A stretch of 64,000 nt of DNA from an uncultured Bacilli bacterium. Its GTDB lineage: Bacteria > Bacillota_I > Bacilli_A > RFN20 > CAG-631. Where the stretch lies: NCBI GenBank assembly GCA_934201705.1, contig CAKPXF010000010.1, positions 1 to 64,000 on the forward strand, given 5' to 3'. Positions 41,826 to 51,095 of this stretch are shown here, one piece after another (position 1 is the first letter of the stretch; each line of letters starts with the position of its first letter). The notes under the pieces were generated by a model, which made no database searches, had not been told where the DNA came from, and saw only the letters and a program-made list of their open reading frames with translations. The translations under genes and the position numbers were made by a program.

Positions 41826-43729
41826 TGGCTGAATTCAATGAAAACTACAAAGTAAAAAAAGAAGATTTTGAATTTGTTCAAATTGACAAAAAAATTCATG
41901 ATTGTGAATTCGAAACAAAGCCTACGACTTTCGCTAAGGATGCTTTAAAAAGATTTTGTAAAAACAAATCATCTGTTGTTGGAGCTATTATTATTGGTAT
42001 ATTACTTCTTTGTTCATTTTTAGTACCAGTTATAAGTGCTAATGACATTAAAAATGTTCATGTTGATCAAGCACTTCTTTCACCAAAGTTATTTAATGCA
42101 GGAACTGGATTTTGGGATGGAACTAAAAAGTATTATAATATTGCTTATGATGGCAGCAAAGAAGCTCCAGTAGGCTTTAAAAAGGATGCAGTGCTATCGA
42201 TGCATATTGAGGATGTGTCTTATGTAAATCAAGCGCATGAAACAGCTAGTGGTGGTTATTTTCTATTATTAAATGAAAAAACAATTACATCTAATGATGA
42301 TGCGTTAAATAATTTAGCATTTTTCTATAATTATACTAATTTTAGTGTAAATGATGCTGATAATTATAAAGTTTCTATTGATATGGGAAACGAAAATAAT
42401 GTTTTTGGTAATACCTTAGGAGAATATCGTGTTTCATTACAATACAGAGTTAGTGGTTCTAACAAATTAATCACCTTAAAAGATTGGTCACAAGATTATT
42501 CATCTTATACCCTTGATATTTCATCAGTTTTAAAAGAAAATGGATTAAGTGAATTAAAAGATGCTAAAGTAAGATTTGATTTAAAGCCAACTTTAAATCA
42601 AAAGAGTTATATTTTATTAAAGTCAGTAATGATTTCTTGCGATAACGAAGAGGCTAATGAAACATTAAGTGAAATCTCTTTTGATGATGCTAATGCTTGC
42701 GCATTAATTACAAAGCAAAATAATGGAACTTTCCCTATTGGATATTGGCAAAGTAACACTGCAAAGGATATATATAAAGCCGAAATGAGAATTGTTTCTT
42801 TTGTATATGATGAGTATGAAGCTATTTATGGAAATAGAACAATGACAATTGGTGAATCAATATTAAATCAGTATATTAAAAATGGTTGGTGCCAATTTGA
42901 TTACAACGTAGGAGCTGAATCTTTTAAAGTACTTAACAGTGAAAAATGCCCTATTATTGAAGTTTATAGCGTGTCAATTGATCCAGAATACAATGTATAC
43001 AGTGTTGAAGCTAAAGTATCTTATTATAGATATTTAGGCTTAAATAAATATCCTATATTTTTACTTGGTACTACTAATGATGGTAAAGATATAGTAACTC
43101 TCGCTTTTAACTCTTTAAAGACTTCATTACTAATCGCCATTTTATCAAGTGCAGTATGTATGTTTATTGGTATAGTTTGGGGTTCTATTTCTGGCTATTT
43201 TGGTGGAACAGTTGACCTAGTGATGGAAAGATTTTGTGAAATTTTAAGCGGTGTTCCATGGATTGTTGTTATGACACTTGCAATCTTATTATTTGGTAAT
43301 ACTATTTTTACATTTGCTTTAGCATTATGTATGACTGGATGGATTGGTACTGCCGGAAGAACTAGGACACAGTTTTATAGATTTAAAGGACGTGAGTATG
43401 TCTTAGCTAGTAGAACATTAGGAGCAAAAGATTCTCGTTTAATATTCAAGCATATTTTACCAAATGCCTTAGGAACTATTGTTACATCATGTGTATTAAT
43501 GATTCCAAGTGTTATTTTCTCAGAAGCTACTCTTGCTTATTTAAATTTAGGATTACAAGGTGTTGACTCATTTGGTGTTTTATTATCTGATAATCAGCAA
43601 TATTTATCATCGCATCCAGCATTAATTGTTTTCCCAGCAATAATAATTTCATTATTAATGATTTCTTTCAATCTATTTGGTAATGGATTACGTGATGCAT
43701 TAAATCCATCATTGAAAGGAAGTGACTAA
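41825..43729 (+). CDS. oppC: OppC permease with about 335-residue external insertion
   Basis: The 634-residue product is about twice the usual OppC length. Residues 45-70 form the first helix (SSVVGAIIIGILLLCSFLVPV). Residues 76-410 are a soluble insertion with beta-sandwich character (GGYFLLLNEKTITSND, KVSIDMGNENNVFGN, DISSVLKENGLSELKDAKV), predicted outside the cell. The permease core starts near residue 415 (TTNDGKDIVTLAFNSLKTSLL) and contains the EAA loop GREYVLASRTLGAKDSRLIFKHILPNALG. It belongs to the opp operon and overlaps oppB by one base. Confidence 0.92.
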   Translation: MAEFNENYKVKKEDFEFVQIDKKIHDCEFETKPTTFAKDALKRFCKNKSSVVGAIIIGILLLCSFLVPVISANDIKNVHVDQALLSPKLFNAGTGFWDGTKKYYNIAYDGSKEAPVGFKKDAVLSMHIEDVSYVNQAHETASGGYFLLLNEKTITSNDDALNNLAFFYNYTNFSVNDADNYKVSIDMGNENNVFGNTLGEYRVSLQYRVSGSNKLITLKDWSQDYSSYTLDISSVLKENGLSELKDAKVRFDLKPTLNQKSYILLKSVMISCDNEEANETLSEISFDDANACALITKQNNGTFPIGYWQSNTAKDIYKAEMRIVSFVYDEYEAIYGNRTMTIGESILNQYIKNGWCQFDYNVGAESFKVLNSEKCPIIEVYSVSIDPEYNVYSVEAKVSYYRYLGLNKYPIFLLGTTNDGKDIVTLAFNSLKTSLLIAILSSAVCMFIGIVWGSISGYFGGTVDLVMERFCEILSGVPWIVVMTLAILLFGNTIFTFALALCMTGWIGTAGRTRTQFYRFKGREYVLASRTLGAKDSRLIFKHILPNALGTIVTSCVLMIPSVIFSEATLAYLNLGLQGVDSFGVLLSDNQQYLSSHPALIVFPAIIISLLMISFNLFGNGLRDALNPSLKGSD

Positions 43730-43730
43730 T

Positions 43731-45248
43731 ATGGCAGAGAAAATACTTTCAGTTAAAGATTTAGTCATTAATTTTAAAACAGATAATGGGTTAGTTCAGG
43801 CTGTAAGAAATGTTTCCTTTGACTTATATAGAGGAGAAACTCTATGCATTGTTGGAGAATCAGGATCAGGAAAATCAGTTACTTCAAAAGCGATTATGGG
43901 TATTTTATCAAGTAATGCTATTGTAGAAAGTGGAAGTATTGTATATAGTGGTGAAAATTTGCTTGAAGTTTCAGAAGAAGAATTTCATAAAATTCGTGGT
44001 CATAAAATTGGAATGATATTTCAAGACCCTTTGTCTTCATTAAATCCAATTGTTAGAATTGGAAAACAAATAACAGAAGCTACTTTAATTAATTCAAATA
44101 AATTAAAATTAATGTATGAGGACATTATTTCTACTGATTTAGTTGCTTACAAGAATGTATTGGCAAAAAAAGATATTTTAATTAAAAATGAATTTAATAA
44201 ATTAGAAAATGAATTATCAAAATTAGATTGCTCTTCTTTAACAAAAAAAGAAATAAGTGACAAGAAAAAAGAACTAAAAAAATTATATAAGAATAATGTA
44301 AAGGCAATAACTTTAGATGCAACATCAAAAGCTAAGCCATTAAAAGCTAAATTAAAAATAACACAAGCAAAAGCAAAAAAAGAGGTTGAAGAATATAAAA
44401 GGAATGTTATTAATGAAAAAACTACTACCATTAATAACTTAAAGAAGGAATTAGCTTCAACGAATGATGAGAACACTAAAAAAGATATTCGAAATAAAAT
44501 TGCCCAAGTAAAGATTGATTGTGTTAATAAGTTAAAAATAACTAAAGCAGAGGCTAAACGTCGTGCTTTAAAAATTATGGAAGAGGTAGGTATTCCTCAG
44601 CCTGAAAAACGTTTTAGACAATATCCATTTGAGTTTTCTGGTGGTATGAGACAAAGAATTGTTATTGCAATTGCTTTAACAGAAACACCAGAAATATTAA
44701 TATGTGATGAGCCAACAACAGCTCTTGACGTTACTATTCAAGCTCAAATTCTTGAATTAATTAAAAAAATTCAAAAGGAAAGAAATTTATCATGCATATT
44801 TATTACGCATGACTTAGGTGTTGTTGCAAATATGGCTGATAGAGTTGCAGTTATGTATGCTGGAAAAATAGTTGAATATGGAAAATCTGATGAAATATTT
44901 TTCGAACCAAAACATCCATATACATGGGCACTTTTATCATCAATTCCTGATGTTGATAGTAAGGAAAAACTTGAAACAATTCCGGGAACTCCACCTAATA
45001 TGATTTATCCTCCAAAGGGTGATGCTTTTGCTTTAAGAAGTAAATATGCCATGAAAATTGATTTTGAACAAGAGCCACCATTCTTTAAGGTTAGTGATAC
45101 TCATTATGCTGCGACTTGGCTGTTACATGAAAATGCACCAAAAGTTGAGATGCCACGAATCGTAAAAGAAAGAATTAAAAATGCCTTAAAAGGAAATAAA
45201 AAAGTGACAAAAGTGACAAAAGGAGGTGCAATTAAAGATGAGCAATAG
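43731..45248 (+). CDS. oppD: OppD ATPase with coiled-coil insertion
   Basis: A 505-residue peptide-importer ATPase (typical 330-360). Walker A GESGSGKS, Q-loop MIFQDPLSSLNPIV, signature FSGGMRQR, Walker B ILICDEPTTALD and the C-terminal oligopeptide-type tail PHPYTWALLSSIPD with PGTPP are intact. Residues about 120-270, between the Q-loop and signature, are a Lys/Glu-rich insertion that reads as a long coiled coil (KKEISDKKKELKKLYKNNVK). ATG 43731 follows AAAGGA; a GTG at 43722 overlaps that site. The zinc-free C-terminal tail lacks the usual Cys cluster. It overlaps oppF by 11 bp. Confidence 0.92.
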   Translation: MAEKILSVKDLVINFKTDNGLVQAVRNVSFDLYRGETLCIVGESGSGKSVTSKAIMGILSSNAIVESGSIVYSGENLLEVSEEEFHKIRGHKIGMIFQDPLSSLNPIVRIGKQITEATLINSNKLKLMYEDIISTDLVAYKNVLAKKDILIKNEFNKLENELSKLDCSSLTKKEISDKKKELKKLYKNNVKAITLDATSKAKPLKAKLKITQAKAKKEVEEYKRNVINEKTTTINNLKKELASTNDENTKKDIRNKIAQVKIDCVNKLKITKAEAKRRALKIMEEVGIPQPEKRFRQYPFEFSGGMRQRIVIAIALTETPEILICDEPTTALDVTIQAQILELIKKIQKERNLSCIFITHDLGVVANMADRVAVMYAGKIVEYGKSDEIFFEPKHPYTWALLSSIPDVDSKEKLETIPGTPPNMIYPPKGDAFALRSKYAMKIDFEQEPPFFKVSDTHYAATWLLHENAPKVEMPRIVKERIKNALKGNKKVTKVTKGGAIKDEQ

Positions 45249-46623
45249 AAGCAAAGATGGAGATTTTAATTTAGATCAAGAACTTTTAAGCAAAATTGCT
45301 GCAAATGAAGAAGGCCAACCTCTAATTGATGATCATGAAGATGAAAAAGTAGAAGAAATTGACTCTCAGGTTTCTTTTGATGAACGTAAATATCGTATTC
45401 ATCCACAATTAAAAAGAAAACCTGAATTAATGAATAGCAATATTTTATTATCTGTTAGAAATTTAAAACAATTTTTCTTTTTCGGTAGTGGACCTAATCG
45501 TAGCAAACTTAAGGCTGTAAGTAATGTTAGTTTTGATGTTTATTCTGGTGAATGCTTTGGTATAGTTGGTGAGTCAGGATGTGGAAAAACCACAACAGGA
45601 AGATCAATTATTAAATTATACGATATAACTTCTGGTTCAATTTATTATAAGGGCTATCGTATTTCAGCTGGTGATAGATGGAATAGAAAAGAAATTAAAT
45701 ATACTAAAATTCGCTTGAATCAAGCTATTAAAAAATTAAATAAAGAAAGGTATGAAAAGCTTAGTAAGCTTGATAAAAATCTTTCAAACTATGAGCAAGG
45801 TGCTAAAGAAATAAATGATTTATATGATTCAGAAATTTTGAAAGCTAAAACTAGTGCTGATGAAATTGTAAATACACAAAAGGAAAAAATCAAACAAATA
45901 AAGTTTGATAACAAGCATACACCTCGTCGTCTTTTAAATGAAATACAAATGATTTTCCAAGATCCTGTTGATTCGCTTGATCCTCGTATGACGGTTGAAG
46001 ATATTATTCAAGAAGGTTTAATAATACAAGGTCATAAGAATAAAGCGGAAAATCATAAAAAAATTGTTGAAATGCTTAATAAGGTTGGCTTAGTATCTGA
46101 GCATTCTTCAAGATATCCTCATGAATTTTCTGGGGGGCAAAGACAACGTATTGGCATTGCAAGAGCTTTAATTATGAATCCAAAATTATTAATTTGTGAT
46201 GAGCCAATTAGTGCTCTTGATGTTTCAATTAGGGCACAAATTATTAACTTATTAAACGAGTTAAAAGAAGAACTAGGATTAACTATTATATTTATTGCTC
46301 ACGATTTATCAGTTGTTAAGTATTTTTGTAATAGAATTGCTGTTATGTATTACGGAAAAATAGTTGAACTTGCAACTAGTGAAGAATTATTTGCACATCC
46401 ATTACATCCGTATACTAGATCATTGCTTTCTGCAATTCCAAAGCCAAATCCTATTATTGAAAGAGAAAGAGTTAGAATTGTTTATAAGCCTAACGAAGTT
46501 CATGATTATTCTATCGATAAGCCTACAATGCATGAGGTTTCTAAAGGACACTTTGTATATTGTAATGAAAAAGAATTTATAGAGTATCAAAAACTTTTAA
46601 AAAAATCAAAAAATAAAGAATAA
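45238..46623 (+). CDS. oppF: OppF ATPase with helical insertion and N-terminal extension
   Basis: A 461-residue ATPase. Residues 1-65 are an acidic extension not found in typical OppF. Walker A GESGCGKTT is followed by an inserted charged helical segment (about residues 140-225, ending before the Q-loop MIFQDPVDSLDPRM). Signature FSGGQRQRIGIARAL, Walker B LICDEPISALD and the HPYTRSLLSAIPKP tail are complete. ATG 45238 sits 10 bases after AAAGGAGG. The insertion is at a different site from that in OppD, so the two arose separately or adapt two faces of the dimer. Last gene of oppABCDF. Confidence 0.92.
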   Translation: MSNRSKDGDFNLDQELLSKIAANEEGQPLIDDHEDEKVEEIDSQVSFDERKYRIHPQLKRKPELMNSNILLSVRNLKQFFFFGSGPNRSKLKAVSNVSFDVYSGECFGIVGESGCGKTTTGRSIIKLYDITSGSIYYKGYRISAGDRWNRKEIKYTKIRLNQAIKKLNKERYEKLSKLDKNLSNYEQGAKEINDLYDSEILKAKTSADEIVNTQKEKIKQIKFDNKHTPRRLLNEIQMIFQDPVDSLDPRMTVEDIIQEGLIIQGHKNKAENHKKIVEMLNKVGLVSEHSSRYPHEFSGGQRQRIGIARALIMNPKLLICDEPISALDVSIRAQIINLLNELKEELGLTIIFIAHDLSVVKYFCNRIAVMYYGKIVELATSEELFAHPLHPYTRSLLSAIPKPNPIIERERVRIVYKPNEVHDYSIDKPTMHEVSKGHFVYCNEKEFIEYQKLLKKSKNKE

Positions 46624-46628
46624 TAAAA

Positions 46629-46663
46629 AATGGTATTAGGGATTCATAATTTCTAATACCATT
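46629..46663 (+). terminator. opp operon terminator
   Basis: AATGGTATTAG (46629-46639) and CTAATACCATT (46653-46663) form an 11-bp stem with a 13-nt loop, five bases after the oppF stop. It also lies just past the end of the convergent minus-strand gene. Confidence 0.85.
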
Positions 46664-46678
46664 TCATTTAAATAATGA

Positions 46679-48223
46679 CTATTTATTATTAATAAAATCT
46701 AAAAGCAATTTAGCATAGCTACTTTTATTTCTATATAAAGTAGTTGAATTTTCACAATGATTTCCTTCTAATACTAATAAATTTATGTTAGCATCTTTAT
46801 TAAATAACTTAATAGTATCATAAAGAAGTTTATTTTGGCTTAATCTACAAGGAATATCATGAGTATATGCAATTAATAATATTCTATTAAATTTTGTTTT
46901 TTCATTTATGTAATAAAGTGGAGCGTATTTATCTATTCTTTGTAAGTTACTATTTAGTTTTTTACTTGCTAAAACATTAAAATGTGTAGTTGCTTGGCCT
47001 GATTCTATTATATAGCCTTTAATATCTAATGGCTTAATTTGTAATTGCTTAAAGTACTTATTATTAAAGCATAGCATCATAGCAATATAAGCGCCAGCAG
47101 ATTGACCAGAAATATAAATGCTACCTGTAATGCTATTACTTTTTAAAAAATGAGTTACATATTTAATGGCATTTGCTGCATCAACAAAATAATCCTCAAA
47201 ATTATTGTTGCTTAATAATCTATAATTAATTGAAATAAAGCCAACACCATTACCTGCAATTTCTTTAGCTATATCATTTGCATCTTCTTTGCTTCCACTA
47301 TTTAAGCCACCACCATGTATATGAATAATAACATCAAAATTAGTGTTTTCTATTGGCAAATACATATCTAATTTACAATATTCATTATATGAAATATCTT
47401 CAATTTTAGAATATAGTACTTTTTTATTTGAACTTTCATCTTTATCATAAATAGATGGAGTAATAGTAAAAGGAAATTTTAATGAGTTTAATACAGCTTC
47501 TTTTGCAATTTTAATATAAGGAATAAACTTTAGTGGAATTAATGTTAAATCCATATCATCAATGTTAAAATTAGTAAGTTTAATAACTAATGCTAATCCG
47601 ACAATAAATTCGCCTAAATCTTCAAGGTGATAGCCATCATTTAATGTAAAAGTATCCTTAAGATAAGATGTTCTTGCATTTTGAATAGTTGTTGCAAGTG
47701 GAGCAATAAACTCAAAGTTTTTATTTGTAAAAATTTTATTTTTCACACAGTTTATTATGCTTGTATACATTGTGTTTTGACAATTATTGTATTTTATATA
47801 TTCATTATGCTTGCAGTCATTAGAATATGCCCAAGTCATATTCCAACCAATTTTACAATTTGCCATTAAAAAGGATTTTATATAAGTATAAAGCTCATTA
47901 ATATTTTCATTGTATGTTTCAATTTCTCCACTTTTGCCACTGGCTTGTTGCATAGTAACAAAATCCCATTTTTCATCAGTTAAGCCATTTTTTAAAGAAT
48001 AGTTATCATAATTAACAAATACACCAGTAGTATTTTTACGATAAATATAATTGCTTTTATCATTAATGGCATTATCTAAATGAGTTTTTATTTCACATCC
48101 TGGTATAAATAAATTAGCAATTATTATTTTTTTAACATAAAAACTATTTAAAATAGAATACATATATTTAGTAATGTTGTCGGAAAAACTATTACCAACA
48201 CATAATAATTTAAATGATTGCAT
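46679..48223 (-). CDS. Fusion of DUF4886 SGNH hydrolase and alpha/beta-hydrolase esterase
   Basis: A 514-residue protein with two hydrolase domains. Residues 1-215 are a DUF4886 SGNH-type domain: block I VGNSFSDN (catalytic Ser12), FVTMQQASGKSGE and the end block NDGYHLEDLGEF with the Asp/His pair. Residues 260-514 are an alpha/beta hydrolase of the carbohydrate-esterase/HSL type: oxyanion HIHGGGLNSG, nucleophile elbow SGQSAG (Ser375) and a late GNHCENS with the catalytic His. No signal peptide, so it is cytosolic. Two esterase activities in one chain suggest stepwise deacylation of a glycan or lipid-like substrate. GGAGG precedes ATG 48223; the upstream region is divergent. Confidence 0.82.
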   Translation of the reverse strand: MQSFKLLCVGNSFSDNITKYMYSILNSFYVKKIIIANLFIPGCEIKTHLDNAINDKSNYIYRKNTTGVFVNYDNYSLKNGLTDEKWDFVTMQQASGKSGEIETYNENINELYTYIKSFLMANCKIGWNMTWAYSNDCKHNEYIKYNNCQNTMYTSIINCVKNKIFTNKNFEFIAPLATTIQNARTSYLKDTFTLNDGYHLEDLGEFIVGLALVIKLTNFNIDDMDLTLIPLKFIPYIKIAKEAVLNSLKFPFTITPSIYDKDESSNKKVLYSKIEDISYNEYCKLDMYLPIENTNFDVIIHIHGGGLNSGSKEDANDIAKEIAGNGVGFISINYRLLSNNNFEDYFVDAANAIKYVTHFLKSNSITGSIYISGQSAGAYIAMMLCFNNKYFKQLQIKPLDIKGYIIESGQATTHFNVLASKKLNSNLQRIDKYAPLYYINEKTKFNRILLIAYTHDIPCRLSQNKLLYDTIKLFNKDANINLLVLEGNHCENSTTLYRNKSSYAKLLLDFINNK

Positions 48224-48385
48224 AAGTTTCCTCCTTGATAATAACATACAAAGACAATTATATAAACATTAAAATAAAAATGCAATAAGTAACAAATTAA
48301 TAAAACGACTTGCTAAGGAATAAAAAAAAAGATATAATATTTTAAATTATTAATATAACAATATGAAAAGGAAGGGTGGACGACT

Positions 48386-49744
48386 ATGGAAGTAAACAAA
48401 CAAGTAAATAATAAGTCAATAGTATGCCCACGTTGTAAGCAAAATCTTATTTCATCAAATCAAGTGTGCATTAATTGTGGATATGATTTATCAAAAGAAA
48501 ATAAAGTTGAGGAAGAAACTTTATCTTTCGGAATTGATACAGAAACAACAATTATCAAAATTAATAAAAATGATAAAGAAATTTCTCAAATAGAAACAAA
48601 ATCAATATATGTAACAAAAATAATAAAGACAGTTTTAGTTTTATTGACATCTCTTCTTGGCATTTGCTTTTTACTTGTACCATTATTTTCAACTGATAAT
48701 GTTTATACTTATACAGAAACAATATCCAATTATTATGACTTTAGCGGAATAGATGATAACTTAAAGCTAACAAACACAACATGCTATATATCATTGGTTA
48801 AGAATTTAGCAACTTATTTTTTAAATTTTAATCATATTATTGATGCTTCATTTGTTTTTTCAATATATGAAATATTTATATTACTTTTAGTTGCAATTAT
48901 TGTTGTTACAAGCTCTATTGTATTTGTTAAGGCATTAATAAATTTAAATTTAAATAAGAATTATTATTATAAAAATAGTGTTGGTTTAATACTAGTTGTT
49001 TCTCTTTTATTAATTTTCGCCTTAGATTGTAGTAGTGTTGGCTTATATATTTTATCGTTATTATCTGTTTTTTATTTGTTATCAATATATGCTTTTGAAA
49101 TAATTACCAATGAGAAAAAATTTATTTTGAGGAACTTGATACATAAGTCAATCTCCTTTGTTGCACTTTTATCTTTATTAATTATCTCAACTACAGGCTT
49201 AACAATCTTAGATATAGCTAATGGAGCTAATTTATATAATATGGAGCCAGCACGATATAGTGAATTAGGAAAAATGAATTGTAAAGGATTATTTTTAGAA
49301 ATGATTCAGTACATTCAATGTACTAGTGGAGATGATTATTTCACAAAAATTTCTTTAACCATAAATTTTCTATGCTTATTTTTCCAAGTTATATATTTAG
49401 CATGTATTGTTTTATCGCTTGCCAACATTTTAAAAGGTTTCTCTAAGCAAAATTTGAGATTTCCAATTAAAAAAATTATTGTTTCAACCATTGCTTATTA
49501 TGCTTTTTCAGTTTCACTTTTAGTATTTAATCGTATGGTAAATGAAGCTTCACTACAAGATTATGTTAATTATATCGGACAAGTAGCATATGGAAAATTG
49601 AATAGCTATGAAGTAATGATGGTTAAAAATAATACAAGAGTTTATACGTTTAGCGTGACATATTATATTTCTTTTGTATTATATTTACCAATAATGGTAT
49701 ATACTATTATAGCTAAAAATTACTGCTTAAAAAAAGCATATTAA
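48386..49744 (+). CDS. Zinc-ribbon multi-pass membrane protein
   Basis: A 452-residue protein with an N-terminal zinc ribbon (CPRCKQNLISSNQVCINCGYDL, Cys pairs near residues 14-17 and 28-31), an acidic linker and about seven hydrophobic helices from residue 78 to the C terminus. It shares the zinc-ribbon-plus-membrane layout of the protein at 2191-4044 but not its sequence. A ribosome site GAAGGGTGG precedes the start; a TATAAT lies at about 48332. It is 15 bp upstream of the pyrophosphatase gene and probably cotranscribed. Function unknown. Confidence 0.75.
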   Translation: MEVNKQVNNKSIVCPRCKQNLISSNQVCINCGYDLSKENKVEEETLSFGIDTETTIIKINKNDKEISQIETKSIYVTKIIKTVLVLLTSLLGICFLLVPLFSTDNVYTYTETISNYYDFSGIDDNLKLTNTTCYISLVKNLATYFLNFNHIIDASFVFSIYEIFILLLVAIIVVTSSIVFVKALINLNLNKNYYYKNSVGLILVVSLLLIFALDCSSVGLYILSLLSVFYLLSIYAFEIITNEKKFILRNLIHKSISFVALLSLLIISTTGLTILDIANGANLYNMEPARYSELGKMNCKGLFLEMIQYIQCTSGDDYFTKISLTINFLCLFFQVIYLACIVLSLANILKGFSKQNLRFPIKKIIVSTIAYYAFSVSLLVFNRMVNEASLQDYVNYIGQVAYGKLNSYEVMMVKNNTRVYTFSVTYYISFVLYLPIMVYTIIAKNYCLKKAY

Positions 49745-49759
49745 AGGAGGAAAATTTAA

Positions 49760-50296
49760 ATGAATATTTGGCATTCAATTGATAATAGAAGAATTAATAA
49801 GGAAAAATTTTATGCATGCATTGAAATATCATCAGGAAGTCATAACAAATATGAGCTTGATAAAGAAACAGGTCTATTAAAACTTGATAGAATTTTATAT
49901 ACTTCAACACATTATCCAGCAAATTATGGATTTATTCCTAAAACTTACGCTGAAGATAATGACCCATTAGATGTATTAATCTTATGCAATGAATCAATAA
50001 TACCATTAACTTTAGTAGAATGTAAACCAATTGGAGTTATGCATATGATTGATAATGGTCAAGCTGATGATAAAATCATTGCTGTGTGTGTACGTGATCC
50101 ATTTTATAAGGATTATAATTCAATATTTGATTTACCAAGTCATGTCAGTGATGAAATTAAGCACTTCTTTAAGGTTTATAAAAGTCTAGAGGGTAAAAAG
50201 ACAATTGTAGAAAATGAACTTGAAGGTCCAGATGTTGCACAAAGTGTAATTCAAGATTCAATAAATAGATATAAAGAAAAATTTGACAAGGAGTAA
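49760..50296 (+). CDS. ppa: Inorganic pyrophosphatase (family I)
   Basis: The 178-residue soluble enzyme hydrolyses pyrophosphate and pulls biosynthetic reactions forward. The active-site strand KYELDKETGLLKLDR, YPANYGFIPKTYAEDNDPLDVLIL with the metal Asp residues, and the D-K pair in QADDKIIAV are intact. It starts after AAAGGAGG and is followed closely by the cyclodeaminase-fold gene, with 8 bp between. Confidence 0.94.
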   Translation: MNIWHSIDNRRINKEKFYACIEISSGSHNKYELDKETGLLKLDRILYTSTHYPANYGFIPKTYAEDNDPLDVLILCNESIIPLTLVECKPIGVMHMIDNGQADDKIIAVCVRDPFYKDYNSIFDLPSHVSDEIKHFFKVYKSLEGKKTIVENELEGPDVAQSVIQDSINRYKEKFDKE

Positions 50297-50304
50297 TATA
50301 ACTT

Positions 50305-50910
50305 ATGGATTTAATAGAAAAAACATTAGTTGACTATATAAATGAAGTCGATTCACTTAAATCAGCACCTGGAGGAGGAAGCGTTGCTGCATTAGTTGGC
50401 GCGCTTGGAGTATCTTTAGCTAAAATGCTAGGACATTTTACTATGAATAAAAAAGTATTTAAAAATGCGGAAAAAAGAAGCCAAAACCAGTTTCTAATTG
50501 CTTTTGATACATTAAATCATTATAAGGACTTACTACTTAAAGGTGTTGATGATGATGCAATTTCTTATAATGCTGTTGTTGAGGCCTTAAAAACTAAAGA
50601 TGATGAAAAAATACAAAAGGCAATTAATTATTCAACATTTGTAGCTTTTGAAATGCAGCAATCTGCGTATAATGCATTAATTTGTGCAAGTAGGCTTATT
50701 AAACTAGGTAATAAGTATTTGTATTCTGATTTAATTTCAAGTGCCATCTTGTTACATTCTTCTAATGAAATGGCATCATTAAATGTAAAGGCTAATGCTA
50801 AAATGCTAAATGATGAAAAGACTAAAAACAATTATATTAGTGAAAGTGATGCATTAGTTGCATCATCATTAAAATTAAAAAAGAAAATGCTAAAGCTATT
50901 AAATAATTAA
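50305..50910 (+). CDS. Cyclodeaminase/cyclohydrolase-fold protein (FTCD-like)
   Basis: A 201-residue all-helical protein of the formiminotransferase-cyclodeaminase C-terminal family (PF04961): SAPGGGSVAALVGALGVSLAKMLGHFT at the N-terminal helix, KGVDDDAISYNAVVEALK in the middle and a repeat of short helices. Members act on formimino- or methenyl-tetrahydrofolate (FchA). It is a single domain without the formiminotransferase part. It is cotranscribed with ppa and ended by a terminator. Confidence 0.85.
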   Translation: MDLIEKTLVDYINEVDSLKSAPGGGSVAALVGALGVSLAKMLGHFTMNKKVFKNAEKRSQNQFLIAFDTLNHYKDLLLKGVDDDAISYNAVVEALKTKDDEKIQKAINYSTFVAFEMQQSAYNALICASRLIKLGNKYLYSDLISSAILLHSSNEMASLNVKANAKMLNDEKTKNNYISESDALVASSLKLKKKMLKLLNN

Positions 50911-50955
50911 TTAAAAAAATACACATTTTATTATTAAAAAAAGTTCTAAATTATC

Positions 50956-50991
50956 AAGATGATTTTCATGCAAAAAAAATCATCTTTTTTC
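50956..50991 (+). terminator. Terminator of the ppa operon
   Basis: AAGATGATTT (50956-50965) and AAATCATCTT (50978-50987) form a 10-bp stem with a T tract following. Confidence 0.9.
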
Positions 50992-51015
50992 TTGCATTTT
51001 ATATATGAAATACTT

Positions 51016-51063
51016 ATAATATTAACTTGTAAAAAAGTTTAGCAAAAATAAACTAAAAGTTTA
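51016..51063 (+). promoter_or_regulatory. pot operon promoter with AGTTTA operator half-sites
   Basis: A consensus TATAAT at 51016-51021 is followed by AGTTTA (51036-51041), its inverted copy TAAACT (51049-51054) and a third AGTTTA (51058-51063). These lie downstream of the start site and 33 bp before the regulator gene, a natural place for autoregulation by the XRE protein. Confidence 0.5.
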
Positions 51064-51095
51064 CTATTACAAAACTTTAATTGGAGGATAAATTT

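Noticed and set aside
44147..44476. Minus-strand hydrophobic frame in oppD
   Set aside because: It is the antisense of the Lys-rich coiled-coil insertion; the hydrophobicity is a codon artefact.
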